DNA of 64,000 nucleotides from Enterobacter sp. JBIWA008 (GCF_019968765.1 NZ_CP074149.1:3286001-3350000); one strand, 5' to 3'; positions 25,911 through 36,493 are shown, counted from the first letter of the stretch. Numbers and translations are program-made. The notes: generated by a model from the letters alone, not told the origin.

Positions 25911-28756
25911 TATATTCTGGTTTTTCTCACGCGATCCGCGTAAATCGACAATGTCTGTTTCAGCACGTCCAGCGTCACCGGTTTGGACAGACAGCTGTCC
26001 ATGCCTGACTCCAGACAACGCTGTTTCTCTTCCGCCAGCGCGTTCGCCGTTACGCCCACCACCGGCAGCGTCAGGCCAAGCTGTCGGATGCGCTGCGTGA
26101 GACGGTAGCCGTCCATGTTTGGCATGTTGACGTCGCTAAGCACGATATCAATATGATTCTTACTCAGCACATTCAGCGCATCCACGCCGTCATTGGCGGT
26201 TTTGCACTGGTAGCCCAGCGATCCAAGCTGATCAGCGAGCAGGCGACGGTTAATCGGATGGTCATCCACCACCAGAATCATCATATCGTCATTCACCGAC
26301 GCCAGAGACTCCGGTGAAGGCAATCCACCCGCGCCGTCACTCTCTTCCAGTTCCACTTTGTAGATGCGCGCCAGCAGGCTCAACAGCTCGTGCGGTGTTG
26401 CAACACTGTGTACCCATTCCCCTGGTGCACGCTCAACCGGGATACCGATGTGGCGACGACAGAAGAGCACAGACCCTCTCCCCTGCCACGCCTGTTCCAG
26501 CATCTCGTCGGCGATCAGCACATCGTCCACATCCGGTGTTTGGCCTTCATAACGGCACACTCTCACGCCGCAGTGGGCAAGCAGCGCCGTCAGGTAGTCA
26601 TTCAGCGAGGCGTTATGCACCGCCAGCCAGCAGCGCTTGTCGCTCAGCCCGTCTACCGTCGCTTTTGCCGGATACTGCGCCGAATAGAGCGGAATACGGA
26701 TGGTGAACTGGCTGCCCATGCCGGGCTCGGTATCCACCGATATATCACCATCCATCATGCTGACGAGCTTCTCACAAATCGCCAGCCCCAGTCCGGTGCC
26801 CTGGAAGTTACGCTGCACGCCGGTACCAACCTGGAAGAACGGGTCGAACAGACGAACCACCTCCTTCGCAGGGATGCCGACGCCCGTGTCGCGAACGCGA
26901 ATGCTCAGGTAATCCCCAGCCCGGCAGACGTGCAACACAATACAGCCAACATCGGTGAATTTGATGGCATTGCTGAGCAGGTTAGAGATGACCTGCTGCA
27001 GGCGCATCGGATCGCCGTGCAGCGTCAGCGGCACGTCCGGTTCGATAAAGCAGTAGAGCCCCAGCTGTTTACGCACCACCAGCGGCAGATAGTTGGCGCT
27101 GATATGGTTCATGACCTCGCGCGGCGAGAACTCACGCGGCTCGATTTTCAGCTGCTCAGACTCAATTTTAGAGAAGTCGAGAATATCGCTGATGATCTTC
27201 AGCAGCAGGCTGGAGGAGTTGTTCATCGCCGTCACCAGCCTGTCGACCCCTTTCGGCAACTCTTTCGTCTGCAGCAGATCGAGGTTACCGATAATCCCGT
27301 ACAGCGGCGTTCGCAGCTCGTGACTAACGGTGGCAAGGAACATGGATTTCGACTGGCTGGCCTGCTCCGCGGCCTGCGCCATCTCCTGCAACGACTCTTC
27401 CATCTTCACGCGCGCGGAGACATCCACCAGTACGCAAATCGCCACGTTTTCATTACGATAGCGGGAATGTACAAAGCTAATCTGCAGGTTGGTGTGCGTA
27501 CTGGTGAGCACGTCGACAAAGTTAACCTGCTGACCGCAGATAATTTGCGTCAGCCTCTGTCGATCTTCATGCGTCAGCATGTTCAGGTAGTTATGCGCCA
27601 GTTCGTTACTCAGGATATTGGTCCCGTCCTGGGTACGCAGAATACAGATCCCCACCGGCGCCGAGGCAACAATCTTGCGGTTAAACTGCTCGTGTTCCTC
27701 CAGACGCTGGGCGTCGCTTTCGGCGGGAATAAAGATTTTCCGCTCGTACATGCGCGCCAGGGTGAACAGCGCCCCACCCGCGATCAGGTTCAGCAGAATG
27801 GCATTCATGATGAGAATGCGTATCCGCTCAAGCACCATATCCACCGGCAGCGAATAGACAATACTCAGCGACGAAGGCGGCAGGCTCTTCTTCAGCACCA
27901 GTTCGCGGAAGCCCGAGGTATAGCCAAACCACGACCGCTCCTGCATCCAGTGCGGTTCTACGTTTAAACGGTTATCGGGCCCGGCGAGTGAGATCAGCTG
28001 ATGGCCGTTTTCATCCAGAATGGTCACCCCCATGGGCAGGCTGCCCGGGGTGAAGAAGTTTTCCATGCGAATGGTCTGCTCAATCCCCAGCAGCGCCTGC
28101 AGGCGATTGCCCAGATACACCGGCGTCAGGGCGTAGAAATAGCCTACGCCCTGGCGAGGGCCCTGGCTAACCCAGAAGATGTTATTCCCGCGCTCGTCCT
28201 GCGGCGCATTGCGGTATTTCACAATACGTTCATGCAGGCTTTTCAGCGCATCGTCACGCTCAACGGGCACGTCGCGCAGGCCAAAGTCAGCCATGCAGAG
28301 ATTTTCACTGCCAATCAGGAATACGCGGTTAAGATCATAGGCGGCGGAGAAATTGTCGCGCCAGTAGCGCATAAACCAGGCAAGGGATTCCAGCGACCCG
28401 CGCCAGGTATTGCTCATGGTGGAGCAATCGGAATCAGGGAACAGCGGCTGGAAGTCCGGGACTTCGGTTTTATCGTTACGCCCGCGAAGCGCAAGGATGC
28501 CGTTTTCCGCCGTCAGACGATTTTCGGCAATATACTTCAGCTCCTTCATCACGTCAGACGTTCGCTGAATGTAGCGCTGGGCCTGGTCGGAGCTTAAGTT
28601 AAACTCCTGGCGGATCTCCGCCTCTTTCTGGTGCAGCGCGTTAACGATGTAAAACACCGAGAACAAGGCCACCAGCAGCCAGAGCAAGAGCGCCAGCGCC
28701 CGAAACAGATAGCGAGAAACTTTCAGCGTAGTACGAAAGGAGACGAGGTATTTCAA
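25910..28756 (-). CDS. rcsC: Hybrid sensor histidine kinase RcsC
   Basis: Membrane sensor kinase and phosphatase heading the Rcs phosphorelay. It has 948 residues (K-12: 949). A first membrane segment lies at about residues 20-41 and a second near 314-335, bracketing a periplasmic domain. The linker is followed by the HisKA motif FLATVSHELRTPLYG near residue 479 with its phosphorylated histidine. The ATPase boxes are DTGVGIP, GTGLGLAI and an N-box in NLLSNAIKF. The receiver domain has its phospho-aspartate in VLSDVNMPNMDG near residue 875. It is convergent with rcsB and lies 135 bases downstream of gyrA; the K-12 ato and yfa genes normally between them are absent. Confidence 0.96.
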   Translation of the reverse strand: MKYLVSFRTTLKVSRYLFRALALLLWLLVALFSVFYIVNALHQKEAEIRQEFNLSSDQAQRYIQRTSDVMKELKYIAENRLTAENGILALRGRNDKTEVPDFQPLFPDSDCSTMSNTWRGSLESLAWFMRYWRDNFSAAYDLNRVFLIGSENLCMADFGLRDVPVERDDALKSLHERIVKYRNAPQDERGNNIFWVSQGPRQGVGYFYALTPVYLGNRLQALLGIEQTIRMENFFTPGSLPMGVTILDENGHQLISLAGPDNRLNVEPHWMQERSWFGYTSGFRELVLKKSLPPSSLSIVYSLPVDMVLERIRILIMNAILLNLIAGGALFTLARMYERKIFIPAESDAQRLEEHEQFNRKIVASAPVGICILRTQDGTNILSNELAHNYLNMLTHEDRQRLTQIICGQQVNFVDVLTSTHTNLQISFVHSRYRNENVAICVLVDVSARVKMEESLQEMAQAAEQASQSKSMFLATVSHELRTPLYGIIGNLDLLQTKELPKGVDRLVTAMNNSSSLLLKIISDILDFSKIESEQLKIEPREFSPREVMNHISANYLPLVVRKQLGLYCFIEPDVPLTLHGDPMRLQQVISNLLSNAIKFTDVGCIVLHVCRAGDYLSIRVRDTGVGIPAKEVVRLFDPFFQVGTGVQRNFQGTGLGLAICEKLVSMMDGDISVDTEPGMGSQFTIRIPLYSAQYPAKATVDGLSDKRCWLAVHNASLNDYLTALLAHCGVRVCRYEGQTPDVDDVLIADEMLEQAWQGRGSVLFCRRHIGIPVERAPGEWVHSVATPHELLSLLARIYKVELEESDGAGGLPSPESLASVNDDMMILVVDDHPINRRLLADQLGSLGYQCKTANDGVDALNVLSKNHIDIVLSDVNMPNMDGYRLTQRIRQLGLTLPVVGVTANALAEEKQRCLESGMDSCLSKPVTLDVLKQTLSIYADRVRKTRI

Positions 28757-28851
28757 GGGGGCGAGGCTCCGCCGTCGGGGTCAAAAGAATGTGGTTAAGG
28801 TAGCGGTAAACGCGCCAGGTCGCAACGTTGACTTATCTGCTTGTGCAAAAG

Positions 28852-28876
28852 AAAAGGGCCGGAAACCGGCCCTTTT
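28852..28876 (-). terminator. Terminator of gyrA
   Basis: On the minus strand AAAAGGGCCGG-TTT-CCGGCCCTTTT, 15 bases past the gyrA stop. Confidence 0.9.
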
Positions 28877-28891
28877 ATGCATCAGGAGACA

Positions 28892-31528
28892 TTACTCGTC
28901 AGCGTCATCCGCTACGTCATCGTCGGTATCGGCTTCCGGCGCGATATCATCATCGCCTTCCGCAACGCTACCGTCGATGGAATCGAGCTCTTCGTCATCC
29001 ACCGGCTCAGCAACGCGCTGCAGACCCACCACGTTTTCATCTTCCGCTGTACGGATGAGGATCACGCCCTGGGTGTTACGCCCCACCACGCTGATCTCAG
29101 ACACGCGGGTACGCACCAGCGTACCGGCATCGGTGATCATCATGATCTGGTCGGCATCGTCCACCTGCACCGCGCCCACAACGGAACCGTTGCGCTCGGT
29201 AACTTTGATAGAGATAACGCCCTGCGTGCCGCGAGACTTGGTTGGGTATTCCCCTTCCGCCGTACGTTTACCGTAACCATTCTGCGTCACGGTCAGGATA
29301 GCCCCTTCACCGCGCGGAATAATCAGAGAAACAACGCTGTCTTCGCCAGCCAGTTTGATACCACGAACGCCCGTAGCGGTACGACCCATTGCGCGGACGG
29401 CGTTCTCTTTAAAGCGCACCACTTTACCGGCCGCAGAGAACAGCATTACTTCATCAGAACCGGAGGTCAGATCCACACCGATCAGCTCGTCGCCTTCGTT
29501 CAGGTTCACCGCGATGATCCCGGCGGAACGCGGACGGCTGAACTCGGTCAGCGCGGTTTTCTTCACGGTACCGCTGGCGGTCGCCATAAAGACGTTCACG
29601 CCCTCTTCGTACTCGCGTACCGGCAGGATGGCGGTGATACGTTCGTTCGCTTCCAGCGGCAGCAGGTTAACGATTGGACGACCACGCGCGCCACGGCTCG
29701 CTTCCGGCAGCTGATAGACTTTCATCCAGTACAGACGACCGCGGCTGGAGAAGCAGAGGATCGTGTCATGGGTGTTCGCCACCAGCAGGCGGTCAATAAA
29801 GTCTTCTTCTTTAATACGCGCTGCAGATTTGCCTTTACCGCCACGACGCTGTGCTTCGTAGTCGGTCAGCGGCTGATACTTCACATAGCCCTGGTGAGAC
29901 AGGGTGACGACCACGTCTTCGCGGTTGATCAGATCTTCAATGTTGATATCAGAGCTGTTCGCGGTGATTTCGGTGCGGCGCTCGTCGCCGAACTGATCGC
30001 GGACCAGCTCCAGCTCTTCACGGATCACTTCCATCAGGCGCTCTGCGCTGCCCAGGATGTGCAGCAGTTCAGCAATCTGTTCCAGCAGCTCTTTGTATTC
30101 GTCGAGCAGTTTTTCATGCTCAAGGCCGGTCAGTTTCTGCAGACGCAGATCCAGAATCGCCTGGGCCTGCTGTTCAGTCAGGTAATACTGACCGTCACGC
30201 ACGCCGTATTCAGGTTCCAGCCACTCAGGACGCGCTGCGTCATCGCCCGCACGTTCCAGCATCGCGGCGACGTTACCCAGATCCCACGGACGGGAAATCA
30301 GGGCGGCTTTCGCTTCCGCCGGGGTTGGCGCACGGCGGATCAGTTCGATGATCGGGTCGATGTTGGCCAGCGCAACCGCCAGCGCTTCAAGGATGTGCGC
30401 ACGGTCGCGCGCTTTGCGCAGTTCGAAGATGGTACGACGGGTCACCACTTCGCGGCGGTGACGCACGAACGCGCTCAGGATCTCTTTCAGGTTCATGATC
30501 TTCGGCTGGCCATGGTGCAGCGCAACCATGTTGATACCGAAGGAGACCTGAAGCTGAGTCTGGGAGTACAGGTTGTTCAGCACAACCTCACCCACCGCGT
30601 CGCGTTTAATCTCAATCACGATGCGCATACCGTCTTTGTCAGACTCGTCACGCAGCGCGCTGATGCCTTCAACACGTTTTTCTTTTACCAGCTCGGCGAT
30701 TTTTTCAATCAGACGCGCTTTGTTCACCTGATACGGGATCTCGTGAACAATGATGGTCTCACGGCCGGTTTTAGCGTCCGCTTCCACTTCTGCGCGAGCA
30801 CGGATGTAAATCTTGCCGCGGCCGGTGCGGTACGCTTCTTCAATACCGCGACGACCGTTGATGATCGCTGCAGTCGGGAAGTCCGGACCCGGGATGTGTT
30901 CCATCAGCCCTTCAATGCTGATGTCTTCATCGTCGATATAGGCCAGGCAGCCGTTGATCACCTCGGTGATATTGTGCGGCGGAATGTTGGTTGCCATACC
31001 GACTGCGATACCGGACGAACCGTTAACCAACAGGTTCGGGATCTTGGTTGGCATCACATCTGGGATGCGCTCGGTGCCGTCGTAGTTGTCGACGAAATCA
31101 ACGGTCTCTTTTTCCAGGTCGGCCATCAGCTCATGAGCGATTTTCGACATACGGATTTCCGTATAACGCATCGCCGCAGCGGAGTCGCCGTCGACTGAAC
31201 CAAAGTTACCCTGACCATCTACCAGCATGTAGCGCAAGGAGAATGGCTGCGCCATACGAACGATGGTGTCATAAACGGCGGTATCACCATGCGGGTGATA
31301 TTTACCGATGACGTCACCGACGACGCGGGCAGATTTTTTATAGGCTTTATTCCAGTCATTGCCCAATACGTTCATGGCGTATAGTACGCGACGGTGTACC
31401 GGCTTAAGGCCATCGCGGACGTCCGGCAGCGCACGGCCAACAATGACCGACATCGCATAGTCCAGATAGGAGCTCTTCAGCTCTTCCTCGATGTTAACCG
31501 GTGTAATTTCTCTCGCAAGGTCGCTCAT
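28892..31528 (-). CDS. gyrA: DNA gyrase subunit A
   Basis: Breakage-reunion subunit of gyrase, which introduces negative supercoils. It has 878 residues (K-12: 875). The catalytic tyrosine is in AAMRYTE at 122. The quinolone-resistance region is GDTAVYD, with threonine rather than serine at position 83 and the usual Asp87. The GyrA box QRRGGKG needed for wrapping is present, and the acidic C-terminal tail is longer than in K-12. A good TATAAT -10 lies at 31573-31578 with a poor -35, which fits the supercoiling-sensitive promoter described in E. coli. It is divergent from ubiG. Confidence 0.98.
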   Translation of the reverse strand: MSDLAREITPVNIEEELKSSYLDYAMSVIVGRALPDVRDGLKPVHRRVLYAMNVLGNDWNKAYKKSARVVGDVIGKYHPHGDTAVYDTIVRMAQPFSLRYMLVDGQGNFGSVDGDSAAAMRYTEIRMSKIAHELMADLEKETVDFVDNYDGTERIPDVMPTKIPNLLVNGSSGIAVGMATNIPPHNITEVINGCLAYIDDEDISIEGLMEHIPGPDFPTAAIINGRRGIEEAYRTGRGKIYIRARAEVEADAKTGRETIIVHEIPYQVNKARLIEKIAELVKEKRVEGISALRDESDKDGMRIVIEIKRDAVGEVVLNNLYSQTQLQVSFGINMVALHHGQPKIMNLKEILSAFVRHRREVVTRRTIFELRKARDRAHILEALAVALANIDPIIELIRRAPTPAEAKAALISRPWDLGNVAAMLERAGDDAARPEWLEPEYGVRDGQYYLTEQQAQAILDLRLQKLTGLEHEKLLDEYKELLEQIAELLHILGSAERLMEVIREELELVRDQFGDERRTEITANSSDINIEDLINREDVVVTLSHQGYVKYQPLTDYEAQRRGGKGKSAARIKEEDFIDRLLVANTHDTILCFSSRGRLYWMKVYQLPEASRGARGRPIVNLLPLEANERITAILPVREYEEGVNVFMATASGTVKKTALTEFSRPRSAGIIAVNLNEGDELIGVDLTSGSDEVMLFSAAGKVVRFKENAVRAMGRTATGVRGIKLAGEDSVVSLIIPRGEGAILTVTQNGYGKRTAEGEYPTKSRGTQGVISIKVTERNGSVVGAVQVDDADQIMMITDAGTLVRTRVSEISVVGRNTQGVILIRTAEDENVVGLQRVAEPVDDEELDSIDGSVAEGDDDIAPEADTDDDVADDADE

Positions 31529-31572
31529 CTAACCGCTATCCCTCTACTGTATCCCGGATTCAAAGGTCGCAA

Positions 31573-31578
31573 ATTATA
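31573..31578 (-). promoter_or_regulatory. -10 element of the gyrA promoter
   Basis: TATAAT on the minus strand, about 45 bases before the gyrA start. The hexamer 17 bases upstream (TACCTC) is a weak -35, as expected for a promoter stimulated by DNA relaxation. Confidence 0.55.
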
Positions 31579-31674
31579 ACACAGCCGAGGTGATTGAGGT
31601 AAACCTATACGCTTTATTCACGGGGATTGCCTGATATACTCCTTTGTCTTGCTAAATAAGGAGTAAAAGCGCCC

Positions 31675-32403
31675 ATGAATGCCGAAAAATCCCCGGTGGC
31701 TCACAACGTTGACCACGAAGAGATTGCCAAATTTGAAGCGGTGGCGTCCCGCTGGTGGGATCTCGAAGGTGAGTTCAAACCGCTGCATCGCATTAACCCG
31801 CTGCGTCTGGGCTATATCGCGGAGCGTTCCGGCGGTCTGTTCGGTAAGAAAGTGCTCGACGTCGGCTGCGGCGGCGGCATCCTGGCTGAAAGCATGGCGC
31901 GCGAAGGGGCGAACGTCACTGGCCTGGATATGGGCTTTGAACCGCTCCAGGTTGCCCGCCTTCACGCGCTGGAGTCCGGCATACAGGTGGAATACGTGCA
32001 GGAAACCGTGGAAGCGCACGCAGCAAAACACGCCCATCAGTACGATGTAGTGACCTGCATGGAGATGCTGGAGCACGTTCCCGATCCGCAGTCGGTGGTG
32101 CACGCCTGTGCAAAACTGGTGAAGCCGGGCGGCCAGGTCTTCTTCTCAACCATCAACCGTAACGGTAAAGCCTGGCTGATGGCCGTTGTCGGTGCGGAGT
32201 ATGTGCTACGCATGGTGCCGAAAGGGACCCACGACGTGAAGAAATTCATTAAGCCTGCGGAGTTGTTAAGCTGGGTTGACCAGACGTGGCTCAAAGAGCA
32301 GCACATCACCGGCCTGCACTACAACCCGCTGACCAATAAGTTCAAACTCGCACCGGGCGTTGATGTTAACTATATGTTGCACACAACCGCCAAAAACGAC
32401 TAA
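31675..32403 (+). CDS. ubiG: Ubiquinone biosynthesis O-methyltransferase UbiG
   Basis: SAM-dependent enzyme catalysing both O-methylations in ubiquinone synthesis. It has 242 residues (K-12: 240). The SAM-binding motif [17 protein letters not shown] lies at about residues 61-76. Motif II ([16 protein letters not shown]) and motif III ([16 protein letters not shown]) follow. A membrane-binding segment specific to UbiG ([19 protein letters not shown]) is present. AAGGAG lies about 10 bases before the ATG. It is divergent from gyrA, as in E. coli. The K-12 autotransporter gene yfaL that follows ubiG there is absent. Confidence 0.97.
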   Translation: MNAEKSPVAHNVDHEEIAKFEAVASRWWDLEGEFKPLHRINPLRLGYIAERSGGLFGKKVLDVGCGGGILAESMAREGANVTGLDMGFEPLQVARLHALESGIQVEYVQETVEAHAAKHAHQYDVVTCMEMLEHVPDPQSVVHACAKLVKPGGQVFFSTINRNGKAWLMAVVGAEYVLRMVPKGTHDVKKFIKPAELLSWVDQTWLKEQHITGLHYNPLTNKFKLAPGVDVNYMLHTTAKND

Positions 32404-32426
32404 CGTCATTCGTTATTCTTATAAAG

Positions 32427-32451
32427 ATTGCGCGACATCATGTTGCGCAAT
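32427..32451. promoter_or_regulatory. Inverted repeat after ubiG
   Basis: ATTGCGCGACA and TGTTGCGCAAT can form an 11-pair stem, with one G-T pair and a three-base TCA loop, 24 bases past the ubiG stop. No T-run follows, so a simple intrinsic terminator is doubtful. It could be an RNA-stabilising hairpin or a factor-dependent end. Confidence 0.5.
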
Positions 32452-32622
32452 TCTGACCTCCCGTTGAAGAAATCAGCACTCGATCAAATTTTGAATTTTT
32501 TTTCTTAATTATTGACATGTCTTCCAGGCCTTACGGTACGAGGACTTAGCCTTTTTTACCCTTTCACAACCTCAATTTAACGTCAAAATCAACCCTTGTG
32601 CTGAAAAGATTCGATACTAGAA

Positions 32623-32669
32623 TACTCACCATATAGCGTTTTTCTTATCGCAAACCCCCTATATGTAGT
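32623..32669 (+). promoter_or_regulatory. Paired NrdR boxes upstream of nrdA
   Basis: Two ATAT-centred elements, CTCACCATATAGCG (around 32625-32638) and CCCCCTATATGTAGT (around 32655-32669), are about 30 bases, or three helical turns, apart. Paired NrdR boxes with this phasing repress ribonucleotide reductase genes in E. coli. Exact box limits are approximate. Confidence 0.6.
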
Positions 32670-32671
32670 AT

Positions 32672-32710
32672 TTATCCACAGAGTTAGTCACAAGGCGGAT
32701 CTGTGGATAA
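32672..32710 (+). promoter_or_regulatory. Two DnaA boxes in the nrdA control region
   Basis: Perfect TTATCCACA at 32672-32680 and its inverse TGTGGATAA at 32702-32710, 21 bases apart and just upstream of the nrdA start at 32751. DnaA control of nrdAB is known in E. coli. The rest of the 347-base spacer is AT-rich and carries the NrdR boxes and an inverted repeat. Confidence 0.8.
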
Positions 32711-32750
32711 ACGGGGGATATTTTTTATTTCACGGACAGGTAAAACCCAC

Positions 32751-35036
32751 ATGAATCAGAGTCTGCTGGTGACAAAGCGCGACGGTACTACCGAGCGTAT
32801 CAATCTGGACAAAATCCATCGAGTTCTCGACTGGGCAGCAGAAGGACTGAACAACGTATCTATCTCCCAGGTTGAACTGAAATCTCACATCCAGTTCTAT
32901 GACGGCATTAAAACGTCTGATATCCACGAAACCATCATCAAGGCTGCGGCGGACCTCATCTCCCGCGAAGCACCGGATTATCAGTACCTCGCTGCACGTC
33001 TGGCGATTTTCCACCTGCGTAAAAAAGCCTACGGCCAGTTTGAGCCACCTGCGCTTTACGATCACGTGGTGAAAATGGTTGAGCTGGGCAAATACGACAC
33101 GCATCTGCTGGAAGACTATACGGAAGAAGAGTTCGAGCAGATGAACGGGTTTATCGATCACTGGCGCGACATGAACTTCTCCTACGCGGCGGTGAAGCAG
33201 CTCGAAGGCAAATACCTGGTTCAGAACCGCGTCACCGGTGAGATCTACGAAAGCGCCCAGTTCCTCTATATTCTGGTGGCTGCCTGCCTGTTCTCTAACT
33301 ATCCGCGTGACACCCGTCTGGAATACGTGAAGCGTTTCTACGATGCGGTATCCACGTTCAAGATTTCTCTGCCGACCCCAATCATGTCTGGCGTGCGTAC
33401 CCCAACCCGTCAGTTCAGCTCCTGCGTGCTGATCGAGTGTGGTGACAGCCTGGATTCCATCAACGCCACCTCCAGCGCCATCGTGAAATACGTTTCCCAG
33501 CGCGCCGGTATCGGCATCAATGCCGGTCGCATCCGTGCGCTGGGCAGCCCGATTCGCGGCGGTGAAGCATTCCACACCGGCTGTATCCCGTTCTATAAAC
33601 ACTTCCAGACGGCAGTAAAATCCTGCTCTCAGGGCGGCGTGCGCGGCGGTGCTGCGACTCTGTTCTACCCGATGTGGCACCTGGAAGTGGAAAGCCTGCT
33701 GGTCCTGAAAAACAACCGCGGCGTCGAGGGCAACCGCGTCCGTCACATGGACTACGGCGTACAGATCAACAAGCTGATGTACACCCGTCTGCTGAAAGGC
33801 GAAGACATCACGCTGTTCAGCCCATCCGACGTCCCGGGCCTGTATGACGCGTTCTTTGCCGATCAGGACGAGTTCGAGCGTCTGTACACCAAATACGAAA
33901 AAGACGACAGCATTCGTAAGCAGCGCGTGAAGGCGGTAGACCTGTTCTCCCTGATGATGCAGGAACGTGCCTCTACCGGTCGTATCTACATCCAGAACGT
34001 GGACCACTGCAACACCCACAGCCCGTTTGACCCGGTCGTCGCGCCAGTGCGCCAGTCTAACCTGTGCCTGGAGATCGCCCTGCCGACCAAACCGCTGGAA
34101 GACGTGAACGACGAAAACGGCGAAATCGCGCTGTGTACGCTGTCCGCGTTCAACCTGGGCGCAATTAAGAGCCTGGACGAGCTGGAAGAGCTGGCCGTGC
34201 TGGCGGTTCGTGCGCTCGACGCCCTGCTGGACTACCAGGATTACCCAATCCCGGCCGCGAAACGCGGTGCAATGGGCCGCCGTACCCTGGGTATCGGCGT
34301 GATCAACTTCGCCTACTGGCTGGCGAAAAACGGCAAGCGTTACTCCGACGGCAGCGCTAATAACCTGACGCACCAGACGTTCGAAGCGATTCAGTACTAC
34401 CTGATGAAAGCCTCTAACGAGCTGGCGAAAGAGCAAGGCGCGTGCCCGTGGTTTAACGAAACCACCTACGCGAAAGGCATTCTGCCAATCGACACCTACA
34501 AGAAAGACCTGGATGCGATCGTCAGCGAGCCGCTGCATCTCGACTGGGAAGGTCTGCGCGAGTCCATTAAGACGCACGGCCTGCGTAACTCCACGCTCTC
34601 TGCCCTGATGCCGTCCGAGACTTCTTCGCAGATCTCTAACGCCACCAACGGTATTGAGCCACCGCGCGGCCACGTCAGCATCAAAGCGTCGAAAGACGGC
34701 GTTCTGCGTCAGGTGGTACCGGATTACGAGACGCTGGGTAATAACTACGAACTGCTGTGGGAAATGCCAAACAACGACGGCTACCTGCAGCTGGTGGGTA
34801 TCATGCAGAAGTTTATCGACCAGTCGATCTCTGCCAATACCAACTATGACCCGACGCGCTTCCCGTCAGGCAAGGTACCGATGCAGCAGCTGCTGAAAGA
34901 CCTGCTTACCGCCTACAAATTTGGTGTGAAAACGCTGTACTATCACAACACCCGTGACGGTGCGGAAGACGCGCAGGACGACCTGGTACCGTCAATTCAG
35001 GACGATGGCTGCGAAAGCGGCGCATGTAAGATCTAA
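32751..35036 (+). CDS. nrdA: Ribonucleoside-diphosphate reductase 1 alpha subunit NrdA
   Basis: Catalytic subunit of aerobic class Ia ribonucleotide reductase, making deoxyribonucleoside diphosphates. The start [12 protein letters not shown] at 32751 gives 761 residues, as in E. coli; an in-frame extension to 32703 would run across a DnaA box and is rejected. The N-terminal ATP-cone (residues about 5-95) senses dATP/ATP. The active site [10 protein letters not shown] holds the Asn, Cys and Glu radical residues near 437-441. The C-terminal CESGACKI carries the redox-shuttle cysteines. It forms an operon with nrdB and yfaE. Confidence 0.98.
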   Translation: MNQSLLVTKRDGTTERINLDKIHRVLDWAAEGLNNVSISQVELKSHIQFYDGIKTSDIHETIIKAAADLISREAPDYQYLAARLAIFHLRKKAYGQFEPPALYDHVVKMVELGKYDTHLLEDYTEEEFEQMNGFIDHWRDMNFSYAAVKQLEGKYLVQNRVTGEIYESAQFLYILVAACLFSNYPRDTRLEYVKRFYDAVSTFKISLPTPIMSGVRTPTRQFSSCVLIECGDSLDSINATSSAIVKYVSQRAGIGINAGRIRALGSPIRGGEAFHTGCIPFYKHFQTAVKSCSQGGVRGGAATLFYPMWHLEVESLLVLKNNRGVEGNRVRHMDYGVQINKLMYTRLLKGEDITLFSPSDVPGLYDAFFADQDEFERLYTKYEKDDSIRKQRVKAVDLFSLMMQERASTGRIYIQNVDHCNTHSPFDPVVAPVRQSNLCLEIALPTKPLEDVNDENGEIALCTLSAFNLGAIKSLDELEELAVLAVRALDALLDYQDYPIPAAKRGAMGRRTLGIGVINFAYWLAKNGKRYSDGSANNLTHQTFEAIQYYLMKASNELAKEQGACPWFNETTYAKGILPIDTYKKDLDAIVSEPLHLDWEGLRESIKTHGLRNSTLSALMPSETSSQISNATNGIEPPRGHVSIKASKDGVLRQVVPDYETLGNNYELLWEMPNNDGYLQLVGIMQKFIDQSISANTNYDPTRFPSGKVPMQQLLKDLLTAYKFGVKTLYYHNTRDGAEDAQDDLVPSIQDDGCESGACKI

Positions 35037-35041
35037 TGAAG

Positions 35042-35059
35042 GGCGGGGATATCCCCGCC
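35042..35059 (+). promoter_or_regulatory. Perfect palindrome between nrdA and nrdB
   Basis: GGCGGGGATATCCCCGCC is an 18-base perfect palindrome starting 5 bases past the nrdA stop, followed by TTTATTT. It looks like a weak terminator or mRNA-stabilising hairpin that could set the ratio of nrdA to nrdB transcript. Confidence 0.65.
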
Positions 35060-35085
35060 TTTATTTCGTAAGACAGGACACACTC

Positions 35086-36216
35086 ATGGCATATACCACC
35101 TTTTCACAGACGAAAAACGACCAGCTCAAAGAGCCGATGTTCTTCGGCCAGCCGGTCAACGTGGCACGCTACGATCAGCAAAAATATGACATCTTCGAAA
35201 AGCTGATTGAAAAGCAACTCTCCTTCTTCTGGCGTCCGGAAGAAGTGGATGTCTCCCGCGACCGTATTGATTACCAGTCGCTGCCGGATCACGAAAAACA
35301 TATCTTCATCAGCAACCTTAAGTACCAGACGCTGCTGGACTCCATTCAGGGCCGTAGCCCGAACGTGGCGCTGCTGCCGCTGATCTCGATTCCTGAGCTG
35401 GAAACCTGGGTTGAAACCTGGGCGTTCTCCGAGACGATCCACTCCCGCTCTTACACCCACATCATCCGCAACATCGTGAACGATCCGGCGGTAGTGTTTG
35501 ACGATATCGTCACCAACGAGCAGATCCAGAAGCGCGCGGAAGGCATTGCCCATTACTACGACGCGCTGATCGAGATGACCAGCTACTGGCATCTGCTGGG
35601 CGAAGGCACCCACAACGTGAACGGTAAGACCATTACCGTGAACCTGCGCGCGCTGAAAAAGCAGCTCTATCTATGCCTGATGAGCGTCAACGCGCTGGAA
35701 GCGATCCGCTTCTACGTGAGCTTCGCCTGCTCCTTCGCCTTTGCCGAGCGCAAGCTGATGGAAGGCAACGCCAAAATCATCCGTCTGATCGCCCGTGATG
35801 AAGCCCTGCATCTGACCGGCACCCAGCACATGCTGAACCTGCTGCGCAGCGGCACGGACGATCCGGAGATGGCGGAAATCGCCGAAGAGTGCAAGCAGGA
35901 GTGCTACGACCTGTTCGTGCTGGCAGCTCAGCAGGAGAAAGAGTGGGCAGATTACCTGTTCCGCGACGGCTCCATGATTGGCCTGAACAAAGACATCCTT
36001 TGCCAGTACGTTGAGTACATCACCAACATCCGCATGCAGGCTGTCGGTCTTGACCTGCCGTTCCAGACACGCTCTAACCCTATCCCGTGGATCAACACCT
36101 GGCTGGTGTCCGATAACGTGCAGGTGGCGCCGCAGGAAGTGGAAGTGAGTTCTTATCTGGTCGGTCAGATTGATTCTGAAGTGAATACCGACGACCTGAG
36201 CGACTTCCAGCTCTGA
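35086..36216 (+). CDS. nrdB: Ribonucleoside-diphosphate reductase 1 beta subunit NrdB
   Basis: Radical-generating subunit of class Ia ribonucleotide reductase, with a di-iron site and stable tyrosyl radical. The start [13 protein letters not shown] at 35086 follows AGGACA and gives 376 residues, equal to E. coli; a longer in-frame reading overlapping nrdA is rejected. Iron ligands and the radical tyrosine are seen in [15 protein letters not shown] (Glu, His and Tyr122) and [13 protein letters not shown]. The C-terminus DLSDFQL is the NrdA-docking tail. Its stop shares one base with the yfaE start. Confidence 0.98.
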   Translation: MAYTTFSQTKNDQLKEPMFFGQPVNVARYDQQKYDIFEKLIEKQLSFFWRPEEVDVSRDRIDYQSLPDHEKHIFISNLKYQTLLDSIQGRSPNVALLPLISIPELETWVETWAFSETIHSRSYTHIIRNIVNDPAVVFDDIVTNEQIQKRAEGIAHYYDALIEMTSYWHLLGEGTHNVNGKTITVNLRALKKQLYLCLMSVNALEAIRFYVSFACSFAFAERKLMEGNAKIIRLIARDEALHLTGTQHMLNLLRSGTDDPEMAEIAEECKQECYDLFVLAAQQEKEWADYLFRDGSMIGLNKDILCQYVEYITNIRMQAVGLDLPFQTRSNPIPWINTWLVSDNVQVAPQEVEVSSYLVGQIDSEVNTDDLSDFQL

Positions 36217-36470
36217 TGTCACGCGTTACGCTAAGTCTTTCCGGCACTGAGGTGCTGTGTCGGGAGGAGCACCCTTCTCTGCTGGTGGCGCTTGAGGCGC
36301 ATCAGGTAGAAGTAGAGTACCAGTGTCGTTCCGGCTACTGCGGCTCCTGCCGCTGCCGTCTGGTCGCCGGCCAGGTGGACTGGCTAACCGAGCCGCTGGC
36401 CTTTATCAACGAAGGGGAAATTTTGCCCTGCTGCTGCCGGGCAAAAGGCGATATCGAGATCGAGATGTAA
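36216..36470 (+). CDS. yfaE: 2Fe-2S ferredoxin YfaE, NrdB cofactor maintenance
   Basis: A small 2Fe-2S ferredoxin of 84 residues that reduces NrdB during assembly and repair of its diferric-tyrosyl cofactor. The plant-type cluster motif CRSGYCGSCRC, with a fourth cysteine in LPCCCRAKGD, is intact. The start codon overlaps the nrdB stop by one base (TGATG), which indicates translational coupling. It is the last gene of the nrdA-nrdB-yfaE operon and ends at a terminator shared with convergent glpQ. Confidence 0.96.
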   Translation: MSRVTLSLSGTEVLCREEHPSLLVALEAHQVEVEYQCRSGYCGSCRCRLVAGQVDWLTEPLAFINEGEILPCCCRAKGDIEIEM

Positions 36471-36493
36471 AAAAGGGCCTTCCGGCCCTTTTT
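36469..36493. terminator. Bidirectional terminator between yfaE and glpQ
   Basis: AAAAAAGGGCC-TTCC-GGCCCTTTTT, flanked by A and T runs, lying exactly between the two convergent stop codons. Confidence 0.92.

Noticed and set aside
26390..27967. A 525-codon open frame on the plus strand opposite rcsC
   Set aside because: It is antisense to conserved kinase-domain sequence, with a His/Gln/Arg-rich composition typical of shadow frames.
28841..31198. A 785-codon open frame on the plus strand opposite gyrA
   Set aside because: It lies wholly antisense to a clear, full-length gyrA and mirrors its codon bias. It has no family resemblance and no ribosome site.
32730..34673. A 647-codon open frame on the minus strand opposite nrdA
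   Set aside because: A shadow of nrdA in a GC-rich, codon-biased gene. The sequence resembles no protein family and would start in the middle of nrdA.
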